Positions 20,894-28,101 of a stretch of 32,971 bases of DNA are shown in pieces (the stretch's first letter is position 1; every line of letters starts with the position of its first letter). The notes beneath the pieces are model-generated. The model searched no databases and was not told the origin of the DNA. It worked only from the letters and a program-made list of their open reading frames with translations. The DNA is from Parcubacteria group bacterium GW2011_GWA2_40_143 (GTDB lineage: Bacteria > Patescibacteriota > Minisyncoccia > UBA9983): the NCBI GenBank assembly GCA_000996035.1, contig LBYH01000008.1:1-32971 (forward strand), in the 5' to 3' direction. The position numbers and the translations under genes are program-made.

Positions 20894-21616
20894 CTACTGC
20901 TCTATTATACCTTTGACACGCAAAAGAAAATCCTTAAAATCCTTTGTTGAAAAATATACTTCTTTTGTTTCATAAATATGAGTCGCTAGTTTAGGATAGT
21001 TTTGAAGACCGCCACGATCTATAAACCATGGCCAAAATTTTATAAAATCCTCATCATAACTCAGCATTACCCATGCAATAAGTTCAGATATCTCCCAGAG
21101 CTTGTGTTCGGTGTCATTTAAAAAAATATCTCTCAAGTGATTCCACAAATAGGCAATTAATATCTCATGCGCGGTTATTTTACGCATTGTAAAAGGATTT
21201 TCTCTCCACCCTCTAACAACGACATTATTACCCCAGCTCGCCAAGCCATGAAAAAAAGCTGTGACATGACAATCATAAACAGGAAAATGTGAACTAAGCT
21301 TTGTTTTTTTATTTATCAATTCAAAGAATTTATCATTTATTTCGTCCCATGAGTTTTGATACAACTTTGATGTTTTTTCGATAAAATGACCATAAGATTG
21401 ATAGAGCTTGCTTACATATAAATCAATATTTTTGTCGTTAATTTCTCCGTAGTTTTTTTCTATTTCCGGCCATATTGTATCAGCAAGATTTTTTTTATCC
21501 AGGTAGATGCTCTTAAGCAGCTCGGAATCACGCTGCTTATCCGAGAAGAAATTTAATTTAACATTTTTATTCATGTAATAATAATAAGCAAATGGAGCAT
21601 TTTTTGCAAATAACAA
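20894..21616 (-). CDS. Hypothetical protein with degenerate HExxH-like motif (AHEILIA), apparent paralogue of 28102..28767
   Basis: Shared pattern DC..., HE[IV], W[ED][IL]SE[LI], PK...IY in both ORFs. Confidence 0.55.
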   Translation of the reverse strand: MLFAKNAPFAYYYYMNKNVKLNFFSDKQRDSELLKSIYLDKKNLADTIWPEIEKNYGEINDKNIDLYVSKLYQSYGHFIEKTSKLYQNSWDEINDKFFELINKKTKLSSHFPVYDCHVTAFFHGLASWGNNVVVRGWRENPFTMRKITAHEILIAYLWNHLRDIFLNDTEHKLWEISELIAWVMLSYDEDFIKFWPWFIDRGGLQNYPKLATHIYETKEVYFSTKDFKDFLLRVKGIIEQ

Positions 21617-21628
21617 TATTATGTAAAT

Positions 21629-21670
21629 TAAAAAGAGGTGCGGGTTTTTTAAACCACACCTCTTTTTTTA
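21629..21670. terminator. Intrinsic terminator, likely bidirectional
   Basis: AAAAAGAGGTGCGGGTTTTTTAAACCACACCTCTTTTTTT: GC-containing stem flanked by A and T runs, just after the radical SAM stop. Confidence 0.85.
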
Positions 21671-21678
21671 AAATTATT

Positions 21679-23043
21679 TTAAACTAAAACAGGTTTCTGT
21701 GCCTTAGCTTTAATGCACAACCACAAATCTCTTATAATCCAATCTATTGTCATTTTGGCATGAACACAAAACCTCTCATCTAGTTCCCATATTGATCCTT
21801 TTGAAATTTCAGCGTCACAAGGACATCCACCACCGCACGTGCCAAGCGCGACGCAAGATTGACATTTTTCCATAGTGATAGGCGAACGTTTTTTCCATTC
21901 TTTGTATGTTGGGGTGTCCTCAACAATCAACTCATTGTCAAATACAGTCCCAACGAAATGCTTGCGCGATCCAATGTAACCATGGCAAATTCCGACTTGA
22001 CCATCTGGAGCAACAACTAATTGCCTACCGCCTCCGGCAGCACAATCGTATGGATGTATTTTCTGCTTTGAAAAAGAATTTATTTTCCGCATAATTCTAT
22101 CTTCATAGATTCCTTTTTCCCTGAAAATCTTATATGCGTTTATTATAAACTCAGCAGCTCTAGTCTCATAATCTTCTCTGAGTTTAATAGAATGTCCGCG
22201 AGCCAATATATTGAAACCTAAACCCTTGACCCCAATCTCATTAATCAAAAACTCGATAGTGCTTTTTTGATTTTTAATCGTTTCTTCGTTGATAGTGCAA
22301 GATATTCCAACAGGAATATCTTTACTTTTCAATAGTTTTATTTTTTTCATCACACGATCAAAAATCGGCTCTCCGTAAAAATCACGACGGTGTAGGTTGG
22401 TTGCAATTTTTTCACCATCAATAGATATTGAAACATTTACCTTTTTCTCGCGTATGAAATCCGCCAATTCAGATGTAAAGAATAGACCATTAGAAACCAT
22501 GTTAATGCTTAATGACTTTGGCAAGGATCCTTTTTCTTTAAGATGCGCAATATATTTTATGGCTTCCATAAAAACTTTTTTATTCATTAGTGGCTCGCCA
22601 CCATAAAATATAATTGTTTTTTTCTTCTCAAAGTAATCTGGATGTCGTTTTATGGCTTCAGCAAAAAAATCAATCGATTTTTTTGCCGTTTCGGTTGACA
22701 TAAAAATTCTACTTTGCTCTTCTGGTATTTGATTTTCTATAAAACAATAATCGCAAGCCAAATTACATGCATCTGTTAAAAGTAAGTACATAACAGAGAC
22801 TGGCGATGGTAAAGACATCAATGATTTTATTGTTTTGTCTAACAAGTTTTTATCTTCATCTTCTGATTTAACTACCATTCCAGCACTATATAACTTATCA
22901 CTATAAGCATCAAGTTTATTCAGTCCTTCTATTTGATTAATTAATTCTCTGGAAACAAATATGACTTTAATGTTTAGAGAATGATATAGTGCCACCATAT
23001 CTTTATCAACCGGTATTGTGTGAACAAATCTAGACAATTTCAT
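21679..23043 (-). CDS. Radical SAM/SPASM peptide maturase
   Basis: LTDACNLACDYCF (CX3CX2C), FYGGEPL, SPASM Cys cluster CQSCVALGTCGGGCPCDAE...FCVH; start with RBS AAGGAGG at 23043 (ORF track extends to 23148). Confidence 0.93.
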   Translation of the reverse strand: MKLSRFVHTIPVDKDMVALYHSLNIKVIFVSRELINQIEGLNKLDAYSDKLYSAGMVVKSEDEDKNLLDKTIKSLMSLPSPVSVMYLLLTDACNLACDYCFIENQIPEEQSRIFMSTETAKKSIDFFAEAIKRHPDYFEKKKTIIFYGGEPLMNKKVFMEAIKYIAHLKEKGSLPKSLSINMVSNGLFFTSELADFIREKKVNVSISIDGEKIATNLHRRDFYGEPIFDRVMKKIKLLKSKDIPVGISCTINEETIKNQKSTIEFLINEIGVKGLGFNILARGHSIKLREDYETRAAEFIINAYKIFREKGIYEDRIMRKINSFSKQKIHPYDCAAGGGRQLVVAPDGQVGICHGYIGSRKHFVGTVFDNELIVEDTPTYKEWKKRSPITMEKCQSCVALGTCGGGCPCDAEISKGSIWELDERFCVHAKMTIDWIIRDLWLCIKAKAQKPVLV

Positions 23044-23080
23044 TAGATCCTCCTTATTATCTTTAAAGTTTAAAGAATGT

Positions 23081-23112
23081 GCACGCAAACATAGTACTTC
23101 ATGTTTGCGTGC
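23081..23112 (-). promoter_or_regulatory. Perfect hairpin between RiPP precursor and maturase
   Basis: GCACGCAAACAT-(8 nt)-ATGTTTGCGTGC, 12-bp perfect stem, no strong U-tract. Confidence 0.7.
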
Positions 23113-23126
23113 ATTTCCCTGATGGC

Positions 23127-23276
23127 TCATGGATAACATGAACCGCAATCACAAGCACATTGACAATCGCAAGCCGTACAATTTAATCCATCAAATGATT
23201 CCATGTCTAAATTGCTCTTGATTTGAATTAAATCATTTTGATCCGGCTCGTAAAAAATTATCTCAATGTTCCCCAT
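23127..23276 (-). CDS. Cys-rich RiPP precursor peptide (49 aa), ranthipeptide/thioether-type candidate
   Basis: MGNIEIIFYEPDQNDLIQIKSNLDMESFDGLNCTACDCQCACDCGSCYP*; RBS AAAGGAGGT upstream of ATG; 7 Cys in the last 17 residues; directly upstream of the radical SAM/SPASM gene; absent from the ORF track (<60 aa). Confidence 0.88.
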   Translation of the reverse strand: MGNIEIIFYEPDQNDLIQIKSNLDMESFDGLNCTACDCQCACDCGSCYP

Positions 23277-23280
23277 TTTT

Positions 23281-23519
23281 AACCTCCTTTCTTTTTTCTA
23301 ACTTTCCAAAAATAAAATACGGTTTGTGTTTTTTCTTTGTCGGTCATACCTCCTTTCTTGATTTAATGGTTATTTTTATTAATTTTTTAAAGAATCAATC
23401 TATTTTAGAGGCTACCATAGGGGGGGGGTAAAAGTCAATCGTAAGAAAAATTCGCGCTTCTGTTTTTTTACACCTCCGGTAACTCCACGCCCAACGTCAA
23501 ACCCCAATGTCAAGGTTGA
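23281..23519 (-). repeat. Leader/promoter repeat copy R1
   Basis: 23429-23519 is identical to 30836-30926 (91 bp, or 99 bp counting the shared G8); the remainder is similar with small indels. Confidence 0.92.
23411..23438 (-). promoter_or_regulatory. Promoter: TTGACT / TTTA C9 TATGG / TAGCCT
   Basis: -35-like TTGACT and extended -10 TGGTAGCCT separated by 18 nt that include a C9 tract. Confidence 0.6.
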
Positions 23520-24556
23520 GTCTCATGCAAACTTTTTTTGCTCACCCATTCATTTGCTTTATGGGCATTAAACGGACCAGGTCCGAGAATAATCATCTTT
23601 GATGCCATTTTTCCAAGAAAAGAGCCGTCAGTAAAATAATTTACTGAACCACTCTTATTGCCGGTGATTTTTTCTATATCAGAAATAAAATTTTCATCAT
23701 CGCATTGTACCGGCAGAACTGAAAATTTTGTTTCCACCCTGGCATTATATTTTTTCGCGATTTTCAAAAAGTTTTCAATTATCTTCTTGTTTTGTTTTTC
23801 TGCAACAGTGCGACATTCCACTTCTAAAACACACTCGGCTGGCACTTTATTAACAGCATCTCCTCCTTTAATTTTTCCAAAATTAATAGTGGTATAATTA
23901 GGAGAAAAAATATCATTTTTATAATCCTTTACGCCAGCAAAATATTCTTGAATTTCTTTAATAAAATCGCAAGCAAGAATTATGGCGTTTAGTCCTTTTT
24001 CCGGTTCGCTTCCGTGACATTCTTTGCCATAAAAATTAATCACAAAAGAAAGAATTCCCTTGGATGCAATCATCGGCTCAAGATTTGTTGGCTCTCCGAC
24101 AATAACATATTCAGTATTTATTTTTTCAGTTTTCATAAAATCAGTTATTCCTTCAAAGTTTGTTTCTTCATCATACGTGAGTAACAGATTGAAACCATTT
24201 TTGCAATTTTTAAAATTTATTTGCGATACTGCCGACAATAAAGAAGCAATCCCGCCCTTCATATCAGAACTGCCAAGCCCATAAATTTTATCTCCATCAA
24301 TTTTCATTGCAAAAGGATCAATCGTCCAGTTTTCCCCAGCAGAAATAGTGTCCGTGTGTCCTAAAAAGGTTAGGGCCGGTTTACTTCCAATTGTGACAAA
24401 TAGGCTTGCTTTGTTTGATTCTTTATTTTCCACTAATTCAATCTTAAAACCTAAAAGACACAGGAAGTTGGCTATCCATTTTACTATTTCATTATTATCC
24501 TTATCCTCAACCGTATTAAATTTTATTAATCTTTCTAAGATCTTTTCAATATTCAT
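23510..24556 (-). CDS. M20 family metallopeptidase/deacylase (ArgE/DapE/CPG2-like), 3' end truncated at repeat R1
   Basis: LGHTDT, GLGSSDMKGG, DEETNFEG, GEPTNLEP, GPGPFNAHKANEWV; last codons and stop fall inside repeat R1. Confidence 0.85.
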   Translation of the reverse strand: MNIEKILERLIKFNTVEDKDNNEIVKWIANFLCLLGFKIELVENKESNKASLFVTIGSKPALTFLGHTDTISAGENWTIDPFAMKIDGDKIYGLGSSDMKGGIASLLSAVSQINFKNCKNGFNLLLTYDEETNFEGITDFMKTEKINTEYVIVGEPTNLEPMIASKGILSFVINFYGKECHGSEPEKGLNAIILACDFIKEIQEYFAGVKDYKNDIFSPNYTTINFGKIKGGDAVNKVPAECVLEVECRTVAEKQNKKIIENFLKIAKKYNARVETKFSVLPVQCDDENFISDIEKITGNKSGSVNYFTDGSFLGKMASKMIILGPGPFNAHKANEWVSKKSLHETQP

Positions 24557-24631
24557 ATATTTTTTCCTTCTTCTTTTTCACTTTTTTCTCAAAGCGGATC
24601 TTTTCATGCTTTCGGATTTTAGCGGAAAGGG

Positions 24632-25354
24632 CTAAGACAAAAATTTTTCTTCTATACTTATTATTTCTCCAGAAATAAAAATTTTATTGCTCTTAATAAA
24701 AACCTTAAAAATGGAATTGCTAGGTTGCTTAATCTGAAACTTTTCTATTTTATATTTTGAATACATAAAATATGCTAATGCCATTGTCCCTGAACCACAA
24801 GCAGTTTCTTCAATTAAAGTATCTATATCTTTAACCCATATTATTGGTTTTATTGAAAATATATTTTTATTTTTCTTATAAGAAATTACACCTGATGCAG
24901 GAAAATTATTATAATTTTTTACTAATAGTTTTTTTGCTTCACTTTTTATTATTTCTTTATTCGTTATAAAATACGCAATTCCAGTTAAAAAACATGAATT
25001 TTTTGAACATCTAAAGTTATTTAAAGATAGCTTAATTTCAGAAGTATTATCTTCCACGGTTGCCTCAATAAAATTATCTTGCCCAGAAGATTCAAGTCTG
25101 ATTTTTGTTTTACCCGTATCATTTTTAATTAACATAGCAAGACACCGTAGCGCATTCCCACAAAATTCTCCTCCTGCCATTTCTAATCTCCCGTCGTTAT
25201 TTTTATCTTTTGCGCGCACCCAAAAACCTACCTGCTCAATAGTAGGATCCTTTTTCATTATTATTTTTGATAATTTTATTTTTTCCTTTTGGCTATAATC
25301 GCTTTTAACAATAGCAGTTATATTTCCACCTGGATTTACCTTGTAGTATTTCAT
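24632..25354 (-). CDS. PLP-independent amino-acid racemase/epimerase, DapF superfamily, CntK-like (histidine racemase family)
   Basis: NPGGNIT N-terminus, EQVGF, MAGGEFCGNALRC and EETACGSGT (both catalytic Cys); N-terminus lacks the DapF HGxGNDF signature. Confidence 0.65.
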   Translation of the reverse strand: MKYYKVNPGGNITAIVKSDYSQKEKIKLSKIIMKKDPTIEQVGFWVRAKDKNNDGRLEMAGGEFCGNALRCLAMLIKNDTGKTKIRLESSGQDNFIEATVEDNTSEIKLSLNNFRCSKNSCFLTGIAYFITNKEIIKSEAKKLLVKNYNNFPASGVISYKKNKNIFSIKPIIWVKDIDTLIEETACGSGTMALAYFMYSKYKIEKFQIKQPSNSIFKVFIKSNKIFISGEIISIEEKFLS

Positions 25355-25362
25355 AATAATAA

Positions 25363-25390
25363 AATGGGGGTGTTTAAAAACACCCCCATT
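25363..25390 (-). terminator. Putative terminator hairpin
   Basis: AATGGGGGTGTTTAAAAACACCCCCATT, perfect 13-bp inverted repeat. Confidence 0.65.
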
Positions 25391-25405
25391 GATAAATTTG
25401 AAGCG

Positions 25406-26347
25406 TTATAATTCAGATATGAAATGCTTTAGTTTCTCATACCCTCGTTCAAGTACCTCCTTTGCAACCTCGTGTGGTAAAGAAAACTTTTCTACTCCCG
25501 CGAATTCTTGTAAAAGAATCTTGTAATCGCGGAGTATATTTTTTACCTTACCTTGGTTGCTGTCAAGCAATGAACTCAAGAGGCGAAACATTTCATCAAC
25601 ACTGTCTGGTAAATCACAACCAAACACTGGTTCATTTTCGTAACAGTAGTATGTGGGAGGATCGCCAATTTGCGTAAAGATTTGTGTTGATTTCCATTGC
25701 TCATGGAAACCCATCCTTTCAACCATTTGTTGCCGAAATCTATAGAATATTTTTTCTGCTGGACCACCGATCATGATTATGTGTTTATGATTTAAAGACA
25801 TTTCTTTGACCAGTAAACACTCTTTCATATTTGGAACATTGATCGGATCTCTCATGTAAAAAATATGTTCTATCATGTACTGAATTGCGTTCATTCCACC
25901 ACGCTTATCGGCAAATGCTTTAATCTGCTCATCTGATTGATATATTTTCAAAGCGGACGGCATTAGACTTTTAATAACGTTAGTAAACGCAGAGAATGTG
26001 CCACTATCAATTAAGACTTCAAGCTCAATCTGGTAAAAAGTTTTCACATATTTTTGTAAAGCTTTTTTTACTAAATCGCATGAGTTTTGATAGTTGTTAG
26101 AGTTTGCTCTTTCAACACCATGCTTTGCGATATATAGATTTATGGCTGGGTTGCCAAGCTGTGTAGAAAGTCGCATCACTGGTATGGGATAAGCAAGCAA
26201 TCGGATAGGAACTTTTTGATTAAGACCATATCCTTGAGCAAGACAGATTTCTTGATTTCTACTGGGTTTGATTTCTCGAAAGAATTTTCCAATTTTTCCG
26301 CCTTCGTTGTTTAAAAGGTTGGTGATAAGTTCGTCTCTGAATTTCAT
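25406..26347 (-). CDS. Orphan protein, ~314 aa (family not recognised)
   Basis: Start MKFRDEL with upstream GAGGGG; long uninterrupted ORF between HisRS and the racemase. Confidence 0.75.
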   Translation of the reverse strand: MKFRDELITNLLNNEGGKIGKFFREIKPSRNQEICLAQGYGLNQKVPIRLLAYPIPVMRLSTQLGNPAINLYIAKHGVERANSNNYQNSCDLVKKALQKYVKTFYQIELEVLIDSGTFSAFTNVIKSLMPSALKIYQSDEQIKAFADKRGGMNAIQYMIEHIFYMRDPINVPNMKECLLVKEMSLNHKHIIMIGGPAEKIFYRFRQQMVERMGFHEQWKSTQIFTQIGDPPTYYCYENEPVFGCDLPDSVDEMFRLLSSLLDSNQGKVKNILRDYKILLQEFAGVEKFSLPHEVAKEVLERGYEKLKHFISEL

Positions 26348-26375
26348 TTTTTCCCCTCTTTTTGTAAAAGTAAGC

Positions 26376-26409
26376 GTCGACACTACCAAGCAACCTTGGT
26401 AGTGTCGAC
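26376..26409 (-). promoter_or_regulatory. Perfect 15-bp hairpin with 4-nt loop between HisRS and the orphan gene
   Basis: GTCGACACTACCAAG-CAAC-CTTGGTAGTGTCGAC. Confidence 0.7.
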
Positions 26410-26422
26410 TTAGAAAATAATT

Positions 26423-27796
26423 TTACCTCACTTCAGCGCAAATATCATCCAAACCTGAAAAACGCTGTTCTCCCGTTTCAAGATTCTTAACCTGAACACC
26501 GTCATTGTTGACTTCATCATTCCCGGCAATAATAGCAAACTTAAATCCCTTCTTACTAGCGTATTTAAGTTGATCGCCTATTCGCTTTGAGTCAAAGAAA
26601 ACTTCTGTTTTAATGCCGCTGTTCCTCAATAAAGTGGCAATCTTGAAATAATAAGACATCAACGATTTATCCATTGAAGTGACTAACACCGGAGCTACAG
26701 TGGCCGGACCAGTTTTCAGTATTCCAGTTTTAAGCAATTGCGAAAAAAGTCTTGTTAATCCTATTGAGATTCCAACGCCTGGCATTTTTTTGTCACCAAA
26801 AAAACTCGTTAAATTGTCGTAGCGGCCGCCGGAACAAATACTTCCAATTTCAGGATAATCAACCAGCGTTGTTTCGTAAATCGTCCCAGTGTAATAATCC
26901 AAACCGCGAACAATACCAAGGTTAACTTTGTAGCTATCTTGAGGAATACCCAAGGTAGCCATGTGTCCAATCACTTGTTCGAGCTCGTCAACTCCTTGCA
27001 AAAACAATTCATTATCTATCTTGCAAGAACGAAGATATTCCATTATTTCATTGATTGGTTTGTTAATGCCGGCAAAATTAATTATGCCGTCAATAATGTC
27101 AGCGCCTATTCCTTTTTCCGCCATTGTTTCTCTTGTTTTGTCTACCCCGACTTTTTCAAGCTTGTCTATCGCATGCATAGCCTCGTTAATGCAATGGTTA
27201 GTTAATCCATAAAAGCTAAAATAGCCCTGAAGTATTTTCCTGTTATTCACTCCGATCATAAACTTCCCAATATTCATTTGTTTGAATATTTGGTAAATTA
27301 CACTCGGCATTTCAGCATCTACCAGAAGAGGCAAATCTTTATCTCCCACAACATCAATATCACATTGATAAAACTCGCGATACCGGCCGGACTGAGGCCT
27401 TTCACCTCTCCAAACTTTTTGAATCTGGTAGCGACGGAATGGAAAATTTAAAAGACTATAGTTTTGTGCGACATAGCGTGCCAACGGCACCGTTAAATCA
27501 AAATGAAGCGCCAAATTTTGGTCATTGTCACCAGAATAATTAGACAGACGCCCCAAAGTGTAGATTTCCCTGTCGTTAGATCCTTTAGCGATAAGCATGG
27601 CCGTTTTTTCAACAGCGCTTGTCTCTATCGGAGAAAATCCGTACTTTTCAAAATTGTCGCGTATGATGTCTAAAATTTTCTGCTCCAAAATTCTTTCTTC
27701 CGGCAACCATTCCGGGAAACATTTACATTGTAGCACATCCTTTCCATTCAATAAAAAGTTCGAAAAAACAGAATTGACAATTTTTGTCGGTTTCAC
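26423..27796 (-). CDS. hisS: Histidine--tRNA ligase (GTG start)
   Basis: FDLTVPLARYVA, RYQIQKVWRGERPQSGRYREFYQCDIDVVG, GLDYYTGTIYE, SGGRYDNL; AAGGAGGTG at the start. Confidence 0.9.
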   Translation of the reverse strand: MKPTKIVNSVFSNFLLNGKDVLQCKCFPEWLPEERILEQKILDIIRDNFEKYGFSPIETSAVEKTAMLIAKGSNDREIYTLGRLSNYSGDNDQNLALHFDLTVPLARYVAQNYSLLNFPFRRYQIQKVWRGERPQSGRYREFYQCDIDVVGDKDLPLLVDAEMPSVIYQIFKQMNIGKFMIGVNNRKILQGYFSFYGLTNHCINEAMHAIDKLEKVGVDKTRETMAEKGIGADIIDGIINFAGINKPINEIMEYLRSCKIDNELFLQGVDELEQVIGHMATLGIPQDSYKVNLGIVRGLDYYTGTIYETTLVDYPEIGSICSGGRYDNLTSFFGDKKMPGVGISIGLTRLFSQLLKTGILKTGPATVAPVLVTSMDKSLMSYYFKIATLLRNSGIKTEVFFDSKRIGDQLKYASKKGFKFAIIAGNDEVNNDGVQVKNLETGEQRFSGLDDICAEVR

Positions 27797-27880
27797 CTCC
27801 TTTCTTAGCTTTAGTTTCGGTTAATTTTTAAAGAACTTATTTAAGTTAAAGGCTACCATAGGGGGGGGGTAAAAAGTCAA
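27785..27880 (-). repeat. Leader/promoter copy R2 (shorter, diverged)
   Basis: TTGACTTTTTA-C9-TATGGTAGCCT, TTCTTTAAAAATTAA, AAAGGAGGTGAAACCGACAAA match R1/R3 elements. Confidence 0.75.
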
Positions 27881-27895
27881 GCAAAATTGGCTCTT

Positions 27896-28093
27896 TTAAA
27901 TTTTAAATAATTTTCTTGCGTTTTCCGTTGTCTGAGCGGCAATCTCGTCAAATGAAACGCCTCGCAAATCGGCAATTTTCTGAGCCGCGTATTTTACGTA
28001 CGCCCCCCACCAACCCCACGAAAAACCTGCTTCCCTTCTCCTTCTGATTCCGCCTAAATTAAATATTTTAATGAAAGATTTTGCCATTTCCAC
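27896..28093 (-). pseudogene. C-terminal remnant of a TatD-family hydrolase
   Basis: AYVKYAAQKIADLRGVSFDEIAAQTTENARKLFKI resembles the TatD C-terminus; only ~35 of ~260 residues recognisable. Confidence 0.65.
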
Positions 28094-28101
28094 GAGGATT
28101 T

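Noticed and set aside
23044-23148. Extended N-terminus of the radical SAM ORF in the ORF track (MRFMLSMSHQGNARKH...)
   Set aside because: It runs through the intergenic hairpin; AAGGAGG before MKLSRF (23043) is a better start, and the upstream part overlaps the precursor 3' end
23420-23428. Poly-G/C tracts as mere sequencing errors
   Set aside because: Present in three separate copies at the same relative position between -35-like and -10-like elements; exact length may still be miscalled
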